Positions 1 to 10,199 of a DNA stretch of 64,000 bases are shown here, piece by piece (position 1 is the stretch's first letter; every line of letters begins with the position of its first letter). This stretch comes from Bremia lactucae (taxonomy: Eukaryota; Oomycota; Peronosporomycetes; Peronosporales; Peronosporaceae): contig NC_090624.1 in assembly GCF_004359215.1 (NCBI RefSeq), positions 2,674,251 through 2,738,250 of the forward strand. Reading direction: 5' to 3'. Under the pieces are notes generated by a model that ran no database searches, was not told where the DNA came from, and worked only from the letters and a program-made list of their open reading frames with translations. The translations under genes and the position numbers were made by a program.

Positions 1-340
1 CTCAAGCATCATCTCTTAGAAGTAATTTACGTGCATTGCTACAATACCAAGGGGTCCGTTGGCAAGGCGGACGTTGCAATGACGTCGTTTGATATGTCCA
101 CAAAGGCGGTGAAATAATGGAATCAGCTAAGCACGGGAGGGTGCGGAGATAGCATGTGTTACGGGCCCCTGGACTCGACGTTCTCAAAGGAGCAACAAGC
201 CAATTTAGACGTCTTGGCGACGTGCACGAATGATTGCAGTTTTAGGTGGACCACATTTTTGCCACTTTGCGAGGGTCCTCACGAACGAGGGACACGTCTA
301 CTCTACGATTGTTGAAGACCATTTCAAGTGCACAGCTTAA
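1..340 (+). pseudogene. RPA2: RPA2 (replication protein A 32 kDa subunit) pseudogene, 3' part, unit A
   Basis: RPA2 is the middle subunit of the eukaryotic single-strand DNA-binding complex used in replication and repair. The window opens inside the gene. Positions 1-117 encode the end of the OB fold (LLEVIYVHCYNTKG, like the LEVI helix of RPA32) and then reach TAA at 115-117. A second frame up to the TAA at 338-340 encodes the winged-helix end, with VYSTIVEDHFKCTA as its last residues. Against the unit B copy there is a 4-base insertion near 270 that breaks the winged-helix frame. The 5' part lies outside the window. A functional RPA2 must therefore exist elsewhere. Family assignment is fairly sure, and loss of function is read from the frames. 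Confidence 0.75.
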
Positions 341-505
341 CGCAAGGACGAAAGGCAAGGATTTTTGTTAATCACAGTCTCTTTAATTAATGGCTCCTAT
401 GCTTCCAATGTGCTTATTCGATATAAAAGGTATGTAAGTCTCCTTGAAAGAATGAATGTTTTATCAACGAACGGCGAAGGGCTTTTTGTGCCTGGCATTT
501 ACTAA

Positions 506-1177
506 CTTGGCAACTTCGTTGAGCTGCTGCTACCGACGCTGGCCGTGTACATTGATGAAATTTCGACGCGGGACAAGCGTGGAAAAGCGTTGCTGCTCTT
601 GAGCTGAGGCTTTCTGCCTGGCATTTTATTTGCGTCGTGGTTTTCATCGTCGTCGGATGAAGTTGGATGGGTCTGGCAAGTGTTTATTGCGACAATTATA
701 CTACGCCTGCTGTCTACGTATTCCCTGAGAGTCCGTATCGGGTGTATGTATATGCGCAAGATGTTGGAGTCGTGGAAACGGTGTTTGGCCGTTTTGCGTC
801 GTAAGAAAAGTGTGGCGGAAGAATTGCGGATGATTTGGGACAAAGAGGCCAGTAGTGACGATAAAGTGGGCGGCGCGTTGGTGCAGAAATTTGCAGTCGG
901 ATTGATGTATTGCTGGTCCTGGAGCTCTTTGTGGGCTGCGTGATTATGTATCTGTCCAATACGTATCGATCCATTCAAGACGCAACGTATACGTTTGTGA
1001 ATTGTATGGGGATGCAATTACTGGGCGCGTTCTATTTGTCGTTATCGACCGAATTGACCATAAACGAAGTTTGTGCTGCACGTTAGTTCCTTTGGCGGCT
1101 TTGATATTTGCATTGGTATACGCCTCGCACGGGGAGAGTCATGGATTTGTCATGGGCTGATTGATCGGATCTACTGA
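506..1177 (+). pseudogene. Broken multi-pass membrane (MFS-like) protein gene, unit A
   Basis: This is the unit A counterpart of the open frame at 33,649-34,323, and it is disrupted. A TGA at 605-607 replaces the Cys codon of the other copy inside the first hydrophobic segment. A one-base deletion lies near 925 and further base losses near 1,035. Hydrophobic stretches, a charged central loop (residues such as RRKKSVAEELRMIWDKE) and the final segment remain recognisable in different frames. An intron donor-like GTATGTAAGT lies upstream near 430. It probably descends from a half-transporter-sized part of a major-facilitator-type protein, but that family call is tentative. Its neighbours, the RPA2 pseudogene upstream and the CRN gene downstream, match unit B. 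Confidence 0.6.
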
Positions 1178-1493
1178 GGAATGAGTGAGATCGAATTTTG
1201 TCCACTTTTCGTAAGCCATCACTAAGCTTTCCAACTCGCACTGCTCTTACAAAATGATTATGTGAGCACGGAGCCTTTTACAAGCGGCAAAACATATCAA
1301 AAACTCTTTTTGCGACGTTCTCAGCTAGTCTTTCTTTCGGTACGAATCTTTAATAGCAGTAGACAAGTTTAACGATAGTGGTGCGATCATTAGTCTTTTA
1401 CCAAACAAGATTATCACCATAAAAACATTAAGTATAAAGTATTTAAGTTGCAGCTTGTTGTAAAAAAGTTTCATTACTTGCTGTAGTGACCCT
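1178..1493. other. Spacer between membrane-protein pseudogene and CRN gene
   Basis: No supported gene. The sequence is AT-rich and well conserved in unit B (34,324-34,636). It should hold the 3' ends of the two convergent flanking transcripts. I see no distinctive motif. Confidence 0.5.
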
Positions 1494-3284
1494 TCACGTG
1501 ACTACAGGCGTAGTAGCAAAAGCACCAGTCGTGATGTATGCAACATGCAAACGCACACTGGCGGCAAAATTAGGTGGAACAAGTTGAAAGTTATCACTTA
1601 CCTCTTTATTGGGCACCAAAGCAATGTATTGGCAGCCGCCCGGAAAGAACCCCGCATACTTGTTGATAGCGGATGGATCGAATGAGTGTCTGATTGATTT
1701 TGTAACTTGAATCAATATAGTCGTGCAAGGCTGTCCATCCCTCTTCAGCTTTGCGACACTATCGATCGACTTCAAACAACGACAAGAGGGATACCAATAA
1801 TCGTCATTCGAAGTCGCAAATCGCTGCATGGGTGTATCGCATTCTGCTGCAGTAGCTCCATCGTTGCAGCACAACTTGGCCTCGATTTCCAACGCAATAT
1901 AGGTATGCTGACTCTCTTTCACTCGGTTGTATTCCCTCACTTGCAACTCAATCTTTTTTCCATCCCTCGCCAGTGTATGCACGTAGTTCTCAAATGCAAT
2001 GCCCATCAACACCCCATCTCGAAGCTTGCGGCCTTTGGACCACATTTCTTCGTAATAAGTTGGCTTAATAATTTTGCCCAGTTTTCTCAACGCATATTCA
2101 GAGGTGACCTCAGAAACCCAATGGTCGGAAAACATATACTTGTCCCAGTCACGGTGATTGTTTGCTCGAATTCCTGTCATCCGAAAGCGATCAATTTCTT
2201 TATCCGACGTACTTCCATGCTGCGTAATGAGACGGTCTGCAATATTCGGATCGACCTTACGGATTGCATCGTCAACCACTTCCTTCGCTCCTGTTTGATC
2301 CGATAAGAAAGCTCGCATATTTCCGCCCGAGTAAAAATATATGTTTTTGATCATGTGTTTCGACAAATCAAGATGCGCGCCAATCAGATTCAAATCGGAA
2401 AGCGACCAAAATGGAACAAGGCACTTACTCAATACACGATAAGCAGCACTCTTTAAACGATACTGACAAGAGGTGGCCAGCAGCCGGTACTTTCCTAGAA
2501 CGCTGATGTGACTCCTAACAACGTCTTGTCGGAATCCGTCCAGACACAATACTGCGCCCTTAAAATACTGCCGGTACAAATCCAGGTCTTCAATTTTTGC
2601 CTCGTCCATTCGCCAGAACTCCTTGTTTTCTGCATCGAGATACAACAAGGAAAAACCTTTCTCTTCATGTGAATAACTACGAAATAGAACGACTCGTTTC
2701 TTCTCGATTAAGGCCATGTAGAGCGCAAACAACACGACCAGCATGCTCTTGCCAACACCAGGCGTACCCTGAAACAGAATTTTCTTGTTTGCTCTCATCT
2801 GGGACTCGAATACCTTGATGATATCGATCGTTTCCTCTCTAACGTAAAACCACTTGGGAAAATCCGGTTCAACGCGGAAAATCTCGAGATTAAAGCCGCC
2901 AATCTGCCACGTCCCGATATCCAAGTTGCGCCCAATCGAATTCATCAGCTCGTCCTGGATTTTTACAGTCAATGTCTTCAGCTTCTTCTGTTCTGGTTCC
3001 TCATGCATATCCACTATAATGATCGGGTCGTTCTCATCTATTCCAAGCTCTCTCAAAGGAAACGACAAGTAAGGCAGGTGCTGACCACTGGTATGATCCG
3101 CCCCATTCGCGTAGACTATGAGATCAGACGTGGCAATGCTGGCGAGGAGACTGTTGCTGTATTTTATTTGTACGGCGTCTCGAAGTCGAAAAACCTTGGC
3201 ATCTTCAACGAGATCAACGCAGTCGACTGTGCCAACTGTGTTACCTTCTCTATTCACCAGCTGGAACCAAACTTCACGTGACAT
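1494..3284 (-). CDS. Crinkler (CRN/CR-type) effector: Ubl-like header, P-loop NTPase, REase-like nuclease; unit A
   Basis: A 596-residue open frame. Residues 1-95 form a CRN-type header (FQLVNREGN, DAV, SDLIVYAN, then PIIIVDMHEEP), the variant in which SxLIVYxN replaces the LFLAK motif of classical Crinklers. Residues 145-330 are the P-loop domain typical of CR effectors: WFYVREETIDII leads to Walker A GTPGVGKS at 173-180, with a Walker B-like AVLCLDG ending near 250. The C-terminal part (about 425-560) fits a PD-(D/E)xK-like nuclease: E432 in AFENYVH, D508 in SIDSV and QVTKS at 526-530. The known family role is a secreted effector acting in host nuclei, often causing cell death. I see no hydrophobic signal peptide. 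The frame is open 64 codons further upstream, but the ATG at 3,284 aligns with the only start of the unit B paralog. No introns are needed. Confidence in the family is high, and activity is inferred. Confidence 0.9.
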   Translation of the reverse strand: MSREVWFQLVNREGNTVGTVDCVDLVEDAKVFRLRDAVQIKYSNSLLASIATSDLIVYANGADHTSGQHLPYLSFPLRELGIDENDPIIIVDMHEEPEQKKLKTLTVKIQDELMNSIGRNLDIGTWQIGGFNLEIFRVEPDFPKWFYVREETIDIIKVFESQMRANKKILFQGTPGVGKSMLVVLFALYMALIEKKRVVLFRSYSHEEKGFSLLYLDAENKEFWRMDEAKIEDLDLYRQYFKGAVLCLDGFRQDVVRSHISVLGKYRLLATSCQYRLKSAAYRVLSKCLVPFWSLSDLNLIGAHLDLSKHMIKNIYFYSGGNMRAFLSDQTGAKEVVDDAIRKVDPNIADRLITQHGSTSDKEIDRFRMTGIRANNHRDWDKYMFSDHWVSEVTSEYALRKLGKIIKPTYYEEMWSKGRKLRDGVLMGIAFENYVHTLARDGKKIELQVREYNRVKESQHTYIALEIEAKLCCNDGATAAECDTPMQRFATSNDDYWYPSCRCLKSIDSVAKLKRDGQPCTTILIQVTKSIRHSFDPSAINKYAGFFPGGCQYIALVPNKEVSDNFQLVPPNFAASVRLHVAYITTGAFATTPVVT

Positions 3285-3720
3285 ATTTGAAGGAAAGTTC
3301 GAGAATGCCCCGTCAAAGAAATACTTGCGAAATAACGATAGATGAGTTTCTTTCTTTTTAAACGCTGAGTGGTGGTCGAAACTTTTTAAATACATCAATC
3401 TAGTACTCTTTATACACTTTGTGACATTATGACTATTTATTTGGAAAGGCGTAAAGTTGCTCGCATGACATGACAAGAATCAAAATTTGGATATGACGAA
3501 AAGAAGTTATATGATGTTGGTATGATCTCGTTAAAAATTGCTGGCGCCAACTGCGATGAAGAAGCGTCACAATGTCAAGATCCGTCAGCTAAGCTCGAGT
3601 CTTTGGCACAGATGAAAGCCAACGAACGTGACAAGGGCTGAACGAAGACTTAAAAGGTATGTGATACGGAGAATGACATGCTGTTTGCGGACAGCAAAGA
3701 AATTGTAATTTGTCTAGCTA
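3285..3720. other. Upstream region of CRN gene, unit A
   Basis: This is the 5' flank of the minus-strand CRN gene. It is conserved with unit B (36,422-36,840) apart from an extra stretch near 3,300-3,330. No gene, TATA-like element or clear regulatory motif could be supported by eye. Confidence 0.4.
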
Positions 3721-3732
3721 ACTCCAAGAGAC

Positions 3733-4345
3733 GTGAAAGACTTAAGCAAATTTCATACATATAACATCCGACGCGCTGAGGAGCAATTTCACGAGATGAC
3801 GTTCGAAAAAGAATTCCAACCGTCTTTGATAACACAGAGCTCGATGCTTGCGGTGTACGGCGATGCCGATCGTTTTGTTCAGCGCAAGTTTTTCAAAAGG
3901 GACTTTTGCTCGTTCCAATATCAAGACTGGCAAACTTTTGTATCGTAGCATGATGCAAAGGTACGTGCGTGCTAAGCGAATAACGGAGGCTAAGCCATTG
4001 CTGGGTTGCGTCCACTCAGAGGTTGTCGAAGGGAATTAAAAGCAATTGTTTCAACCTTTGGCTTAGTAGATCATTACGCGAGGGACGTAAAATGCGTCGC
4101 GCACTAACGAAACATGACGAGGCTGATGCACTAGGTACCCAGTTGCAGGAAAATCAATATGAGAAAATTTGTGGTTTAAAGAGGAGTATGGCGTCTTCTC
4201 CAATCTTATTCCGGAAAATAAAGAGGCTGTGACTCTCGTCGCCAACGTATCTAGAAAAGGAAGGTTCATAAGCAGGTTACGCAGAACAACCGCAAGATAG
4301 AATGCGATATTGGATTCCAAGCACCTTTAGTAAGAAGTATTTTTT
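3733..4345 (+). pseudogene. Conserved degenerate coding segments of unknown function, unit A
   Basis: Several short protein-like segments sit in different plus-strand frames. One runs from 3,733 to 3,948 (HTYNIRRAEEQFHEMTFEKE, later FVQRKFFKRDFCSFQYQDW). Another, near 4,080-4,260, is charged and probably helical (TKHDEADALGTQLQENQYEK, then ENKEAVTLVANVSRKGRF). The same segments occur in unit B with a few substitutions. They read like exons or frameshifted pieces of one decayed gene. I do not recognise the family. The order on the plus strand suggests they once joined the repeat-containing frame that follows at 4,354. Confidence 0.4.
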
Positions 4346-4353
4346 GCGATAAT

Positions 4354-4669
4354 ATGAAAAGTTTAAGGTGTGATGCATTAATTGCTGATTATTTTTGTTT
4401 CAATATTATACCGGCTAAGTTGTTGCTCCACAATGGAAGTGAGGAGCAGATGAGCTATCTTCTACCTGATCTGGCCAACGGCATATACTTACATCGCTGT
4501 AATCTTACAGGCCCTTCATCGGGCTCAGATGCCGATTATATGCGCTACACTGGAAGTGAGAAGCATTTTCTACCTGATCTGGCCAACGGCATATAATTTC
4601 AATGCTTTAATCTTACAGGCTCTTCATCGGACTCAGATGCTGATTATATGCGCTACACTGGCGTTGTAT
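4354..4669 (+). pseudogene. Unknown protein with two 36-residue repeats, interrupted copy, unit A
   Basis: From the ATG at 4,354 the frame encodes MKSLRCDALIADYFCFNIIP and then one full 36-residue unit (LPDLANGIYLHRCNLTG, later SDADYMRYTGSEK). A second unit begins (HFLPDLANGI) and is cut by a TAA at 4,594-4,596, where unit B has CAA (Gln). Sequence past the stop still encodes the rest of the second unit, so the stop is a recent point change. The TGTAAC start of an LTR follows directly at 4,670, so the gene's real end may have been removed by that insertion. Family unknown. Confidence 0.45.
4461..4669 (+). repeat. 108-bp tandem repeat (about two units)
   Basis: The string beginning TCTACCTGATCTGGCCAACG occurs at 4,461 and again at 4,569, a period of 108 bp or exactly 36 codons. 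The reading frame is preserved. The second unit ends against the LTR. Confidence 0.75.
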
Positions 4670-4945
4670 GTGTAACAGGTGTGCCATTAATATTGTTACC
4701 AAATATTATGTCTTATGACAGGAAATAATAAAGAAGTATGAATTTATACCAAATTTTGTAATATTGACGCAACATGTTTTAATTCTGTTGATTGGTTGAT
4801 TCAACTTTGAAGTAAGTGCCAATCGTACGAACCGATTGTGCGGTGCGCAAGTAGGCGCCACACATCGTTTGTTATCAATATAATAAAGTCTGCAGTAAAT
4901 AGAAGATCGTTACGTAGGAACTTAATCTATCAATACAGTTTTACA
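4670..4945 (+). repeat. LTR, family L1, plus orientation (unit A)
   Basis: It begins TGTAAC and ends TTTTACA, with AATAAAG polyadenylation-like signals inside. It matches 37,770-38,049 and, in inverse orientation, 7,137-7,472, 22,610-22,898, 49,295-49,582 and 57,633-57,920. The shared core reads CGATTGTGCGGTGCGCA followed by GTAGGCGCC. A leader starting near 4,946 (GGTGGCTAATCC) precedes the gag remnant, so this is probably a 5' LTR. Confidence 0.65.
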
Positions 4946-5359
4946 TTATTCCTATTCTAAAGCCTTAGATTTTACCTTTGGTGGCTAATCCAACTTAGCT
5001 ACCTAGAACCTTCGTCTGCACGTCGTGAACGTGAAGTTGTCGAGACACCTCACCTTCAGTGTAATCAGTGTAGGTTGACTAGTACTGTTAATAGTGCTAG
5101 CAAAAGGTGCTACGTTAAATCTGGTAGTACTCCGTAGTCCGTTCAACAGCCCACGCACGTTCCATCCGAAAGTGACATGTTGGACGAAGAAGAAGGGAGC
5201 TTTCAAGTCCCTCAAGAGCTAGAAAAAAGTAGCCTTGCTTCACCATCATGGCTTTCAACACGCGAAGGTGTTCAGAGAACAGGATGACCAACAGTTGGAA
5301 CTATTTATAGAGCAGCATTTGTATCCTGCTAGCGAATAGACGCTTTCGCGTCGACCCTA

Positions 5360-6190
5360 AAACTTAAAGATTGAATTATCAAACTTAAAGGCAGTCGAAG
5401 AAAACTCCTTACGAGGATATTTTGTCGAATTAGATGATGCGATTGAAGCTCGCCACATCGATGAAGATAAGAAGAAAGTAAAGTTTGGCATGCCAAATCT
5501 TGGGCCTTACGGCTAAAGCTTAACGACTAATATATGTTAAGTCGCATGAGGTCTTTAAAATTCGGCTCAGTCATACCATTGAGCCGTCTTGTGCCGAATT
5601 TAGGGCTCGAGTAGAGATCCTAGATTTGAAACAGGGACGCGAGACCTTCACAACAATGCTCAGTATACATTATACTGAGGAAGTTTTATCGATATTCATG
5701 TAATTGATAAGCAAACACAGTCAACTATTTTCGTCAAGGGTCTTGCAGATGGTCGTGGCAAGACCCACCTGCTTTAGCTCAGATTAGAGACGCTAGATCA
5801 AGCTATCGCTGTAGCGGAGAAGTAAGACTTTCGCTGAAACAGCGTTTTGTCCACTCGGGTGCTTATCGTCCTTCGAGACAATAAGAAAACGTTGGTCCAA
5901 ACCCCATGGGCCTCGTATGTAGAGAGCGAGAACCCTCGCTCTTCAAGTTACAAACAATTGTATGAATACAATTGTTGTTAAAAGACGGACAAGCGTGTAG
6001 TGGCCACGCCCAGTGCTAGAAACACTAAGCTAAACAATCGACCCCCCCCCCGCTAGGAACGGCGGAGGATGCGGATCCGACGCTGTTTGCGAACTCGCAA
6101 TAATGGGGCGGATCTTAAGAAAACGGTCAGGATCAGTACGTTCGGAGCGCCCTACTGATCCAGCAACGCAAAAGAATTTGCAGGCCTTTT
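5360..6190 (+). pseudogene. gag: Gypsy Gag remnant, plus strand
   Basis: Frameshifted pieces reproduce an oomycete Gypsy Gag in order. GYFVELDDAIEARHIDED (about 5,415-5,470) starts the capsid-like part, then KVKFGM. Next come the EFRARVEILDLKQG segment near 5,600-5,640, FVKGLADGRGKTHLL near 5,730-5,775, a Pro-Met-Gly-Leu tract, and a decayed CCHC region near 5,950 where only YNCCKKTDK remains. At 5,490 the hairpin-forming part of the gag sequence present at 43,996-44,029 has collapsed by about 19 bases, breaking the frame. A run of ten C lies at 6,042-6,051. Confidence 0.7.
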
Positions 6191-6239
6191 GACAAAAAAT
6201 GCTCCTTACTCACAAACATTGTGTGTTACTGCCCCAGGT

Positions 6240-6565
6240 GATGAGGTTGATCTCATCACCATAAAAATTTATCGTAGCCATTAAATTGCCACTAGGACGT
6301 AATTTGGCACGTGACGGCTTAAATGTTTGCCTGAGACGGGTCGTAAGGACCGTGTACGATTCAAAAAATGTCGTGAAGCTTGAGCCCTAATGATCAAGAT
6401 TTGGCACGTCCGACGAAGTTAAATTTGCCAAAATTCGCTTTCGTCGCTCATCATTTATGCGGCGAGCTTTTATGGTGTCTTCAAATTCGACGATCCATCT
6501 TAAAGGGAGTTGTCTTCGACTGCATTAAACATAAAGATTTCTATCTTAAAGCTTTCGGGTCGACG
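6240..6565 (-). pseudogene. gag: Gypsy Gag N-terminal fragment, minus strand
   Basis: Read on the minus strand, this encodes WIVEFEDTIKARRIND and then YTVLTTRLRQTFKPSRAK. These are the same Gag blocks as in the plus-strand copy just to its left (FVELDDAIEARHIDED; the LRQPFEPS block at 44.1 kb). It therefore faces that copy tail to tail, and an LTR of the same family follows outward at 7,137-7,472. Together they form an inverted pair of LTR-gag ends. Confidence 0.6.
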
Positions 6566-7136
6566 TGAAAGCGTCGGCCCGCTTGCAGCTTTTAAATGCT
6601 GCTGCCTCAACAGTTCCAACTGTTAAGCACCTGTTCTCTCAGCAGTTCTGCGTGTTGAGCCTTGTTGGCAAGGAGCCTATTCTTGGGCCCCGTCGAGGTT
6701 ATGTTGTAGGAACCTGGCTAAATTCGCATGCTACTCGTCTCTTTTTGGCGCAAAACACGTGGCGCTTATGGCTAGCCCGCCTTCGACCAAACTCATCCGT
6801 TCGATCACTCTCCATTCAACGTCACTTAAGTGAGTGAACATTTCACCTGTTGTTTATAAGCCGTCTTTAGGGGCTTGAGAGCTTACTCCTTTATCACCTA
6901 ACATATCCAAGTTGAATGGACCGTGCGAAGGCCTCTAGATGGACTACGAAGTGCGACAAAGTGTAATGGAGCACCTTTTGATAACACTGCTATCAGTACA
7001 TGTCAACCTGCACTGATTACAGTCAAGGTGGGTGTCTCGACTTCTTCACGTACACGACATGCAGGGGGAGGTTCTAAAAAGCTAGGAAGTCTTAGCCACT
7101 AAAGGTTAAATCAAAGAATTAAGAATAGGGAAAAAG
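6566..7136. other. Leader-like and unassigned sequence between inverted gag and LTR
   Basis: A plus-strand open stretch (6,565-6,837) has no ATG start and no recognisable motif. The minus strand near 7,070-7,136 matches the LTR leader downstream of 4,945 (TTTAGTGGCTAAG against TTTGGTGGCTAAT), so part of this is the gag 5' leader in inverted orientation. Confidence 0.4.
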
Positions 7137-7472
7137 TATAAACCATATTAATTTATTAAGTTTCTCTAATAACGATCTTCTATCTACTGGCCATAATATA
7201 TTGATAATTAAATATGCAGTGCGCCTTCATGCGCGACGCCTTATCGTGTCTTGAAACAACTGGCGGGGTTGATCAAAACTTAAACTAATCAATCGATAGA
7301 GCTAATGTCTTATTGCGTCAATATTTAAAAATGAATAATATTGGAACTATTAGGTCAAAACCAATGAAAGATAATAATTGTGTACTTCTTTAGTTAATTC
7401 TTGTCCCAGATTTAACAGGTTTTAAATATTTCCCTTGTAGGGAATAGTATTGTCTAACGGGACTCCCCATCA
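7137..7472 (-). repeat. LTR, family L1, minus orientation, degenerate
   Basis: This is homologous to the LTRs at 4,670-4,945 (inverted) and 22,610-22,898 (same orientation). It shares the GAACTATTAGGTCAAAAC and GTGTACTTCTTTA stretches. The ends have decayed (TGATGGGGAG instead of TGTAACGGAG at the minus-strand 5' end). Confidence 0.55.
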
Positions 7473-9240
7473 CACGTGGACACATAAAGTCGTGTCGTGG
7501 TTTGGCGGTGTTAGAATGTGTATGTTTTTAACAGGTGGGAAAGGCTAAGCGCGTCCACACGTGATTAGCAAGTCATAAAAGCGATAAGAAAGGGCAGCAA
7601 GCCAAGAATGAGCGAGAAGATGAGTTGAAAATAGACGACAAGGATTGGACGGGCTCTCTTGCGCATGCGAATTAATTAGTCTTAGGGATCTTACGTTAAA
7701 TATAGATATATTTTGCTTTTGCTTCTATCAATTTCTGCTGAAGTGCATTGCTTACCTTGCCAACAACCGAATCTTTGCGGCGTTCTGCATTGTACCACCA
7801 TGGGTGCAAGCATACCACAATTCTCGTGTATTTCAGTTTTTGTCAGCTTTTGTACGTAATGTATTTGTTAAATATGCATCTTGCTCTTTACCAAAAAATA
7901 CGCATATACTCAAAGCCCTTTTACAGGGCGTTCGAGCTATTGTAGCCGTAAAGGCTTGCAAAAAAAACTTCTCAATGTGAATTATCAAAAAGTAATTTTA
8001 ATTACACTACTCTCATCAATACAGAGGTGTTAATTAAGGGGTGTCGTTACTCCAGTTCCTAGTATAATTTCGGGATGGAAATAGTTTATGCTGTTAATAT
8101 TCTGTAGTTTTTATTTAATAACAACAAACACAACAATACCGATTATGTGGCTAAACCGATTCTCTAATTTTAGGGAATTACGAAATCGACGCACCTAAAT
8201 TGCTACATCGACGCACTATGTGACTTACTAGATGTTGATTGGCTTCTACACACGCATTCTGACTATGTGATATTATCTTAACGATTCTTCAGCGAAGATT
8301 TTTTCTACGACATTTCTTCAACACAGAACTCCGAAACATTTCTACGACATAACTGCAAAACGAGATAGGAAGAAATTTGCCAAACATGATTTTCTTAAGT
8401 GAGAGCGAGCTCTAAGCCACTTTTTTTTAAATATAGAGTCCCAGCAGGCATATTTATTTGACTGATGTCAATTTGCCTTTCATAGAAAAATCTTATCAAT
8501 TGCAGTCGACATGACAGAGGCCACCTGTAATGGGACACACTTCTAAGTGAACCGTTGTTGCGGTACATTTACTTTATGTGCAAAATTCTTTTTACAGTCT
8601 GTTTTGAATATCTAATAACTAGAATCCCATTTATTATGGGTGACATATGTGGTAGCCGAAGTCTATTTTAATTTAGCTAAGTAACGATCTTCCTTAATGC
8701 CGCTACTAAAAAGATAACTGAGATGAGCCGTTTCCTATTTCAAAAAAGTCACTACCTTTCTCATTGAGAATGGCCGTTTCTTATTTAAAAAAAGTCACTA
8801 CCTGTCTCAACGTGGGCAAGGTTTTAGATTTAAATAATAGTAAGAATTTTGTTCAGCTTTAGGGCTTAGAGCGTCTAGTGCCTTTCTAAGGCTTGCGCAT
8901 TGATCTGTGAGATATAGAAGCCTGTCTAAGGTATAAGCTCTTGGGCACTTGATTCTTCGAACCACTGAATCTCTTGAACTAGGATTCACTAAGCTATACT
9001 AGCTTGTACGACTCCCTGAGTTATTAAATCAACTATTTTATAGAACTATGAGACATTTGAGTCTATAAGTCTTCCTCTGGCTTAAAGAGCGAGGTAGCTC
9101 CGCTACACCTGGAAGCACTCGTAGTCAATCTACGCCTGAGTCCCAATAATGTTAAGCCTCTGCTGAAATTGAAACGTTTCCAAAACTTTTAGAAGCGAAA
9201 CGCACAGCGTTTAAGAGGCTCAAAACCTTGTTTGAACATA
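7473..9240. other. AT-rich gene-poor spacer
   Basis: Roughly 1.75 kb without a supported gene. Open stretches near 7,645-7,980 lack an ATG start and protein-like composition. The sequence is AT-rich, has long homopolymers and is absent from unit B. Confidence 0.5.
8720..8811. repeat. Imperfect tandem duplication of about 46 bp
   Basis: Two adjacent units share GCCGTTTC, an A-rich run and AAAAGTCACTACCT, starting at about 8,720 and 8,765. Confidence 0.6.
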
Positions 9241-9409
9241 TTGAGTTCATCATAACCCAGGACCAGAGGTTTTGGATGCAAGGGTTGAAGCCTTTATGCA
9301 ATACGAATCCTTAATTATCGGATAGGTCCAGGATCAATTGGCGGCATCTATGCCAGCTCGGTAGATTTAATAACCTGATCTCGAGCCTTAGGGTCTTCTC
9401 TTAATGTCT

Positions 9410-10170
9410 ATCTTAAGACAACTGAGAGTAAAGAGGGAGAAAACCTGCCTTTTTGGTTCAACCAGATGGAGATGTACAAAGACTCTGCCCTGTTATTAAT
9501 AGAAAGAAAAAAGTGGCCATGACCATATCCAAAGCTCGAACGTAGAGCCATTGAATGGGCATTCTCGTACAGCACGTCTATAAATGACGCTTTTCCCTCA
9601 TGGGATCGCTGAAACAGAAAATGACTAGCATTTTTGCACCGCCTAATCAGACTTTTCGTATGCAATCACGGCTCATAGCGACTCGTCAGGGTAAACGAAC
9701 CCTAAGAAACTATGTCCAGGAGCTCAGAACTCTCATTGCCTCGATGCATCAAGCCCAGGTGCAAGAGGCAATTGTCGTGACGGTCTTCATGGTAGATTTC
9801 AATGCGAGAGCTGCCCGGACGGAATTGTTCCGTTCCTATCCTGCTACTTTCAAAGAAGCAGTTGTCATAGCGCTACGCGCTGAGTTCGACTTTAAGTCTG
9901 CTCGTATTAGCCCGCCTGTTCACCTTACAAGCTCTTCATGCACATGGGTACCGTCTAATAGACCGGAACCCATGGATCTAAGCCTCGTTGAGAAAGGATC
10001 AGTGGCGCTTCAAGCTGTGAGACATTGTTATATGTGCGGAACACGAAACATTTATGTCCGGCCTGCCCCCTACGCAATGCGCGTAATGCTCGAAAGAGCA
10101 CCGATTCCAACGTATACCAGATATCTGGTACGGTGCGGGAAAATGTCGATACTCAGTAGGTGTGGGGCGC
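9410..10170 (+). pseudogene. gag: Gypsy Gag, relatively long open frame
   Basis: The Gag domain of a plus-strand Gypsy element. The upstream part (SKEGENLPFWFNQMEM, then SKLERRAIEWAF) is frameshifted near 9,590. From 9,600 the frame is open for about 190 codons: FAPPNQTFRMQSRLIATRQG, GKRTLRNYVQELRTLIASMH, TVFMVDFNARAARTELFRSY, then NRPEPMDLSLVEKG ahead of the nucleic-acid-binding part. The CCHC knuckle (CYMCGT near 10,033) is incomplete. Gag would package the element RNA. Protease and RT pieces follow in the same orientation, making 9.4-12.4 kb one element. Confidence 0.75.
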
Positions 10171-10199
10171 CCTACTGGGGAAGTCCTAGGCTCTGTTGA

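Noticed and set aside
502..1017. Minus-strand ORFs opposite the membrane-protein gene (also 33,645-34,161)
   Set aside because: Antisense shadows. The plus strand has five clean hydrophobic segments and the minus-strand products have no family features.
2597..3281. Plus-strand ORFs inside the unit A CRN gene
   Set aside because: Shadows of the CRN reading frame.
3285..3476. 64-residue N-terminal extension of the unit A CRN protein
   Set aside because: Not conserved in unit B, not hydrophobic enough for a signal peptide, and the downstream ATG at 3,284 aligns with the unit B start.
6565..6837. 90-codon plus-strand open stretch
   Set aside because: Starts with GTG, has no recognisable motif, and lies between an inverted gag and its LTR leader.
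7645..7980. 111-codon plus-strand open stretch
   Set aside because: No ATG start, composition of translated AT-rich spacer, no homologous copy in the other units.
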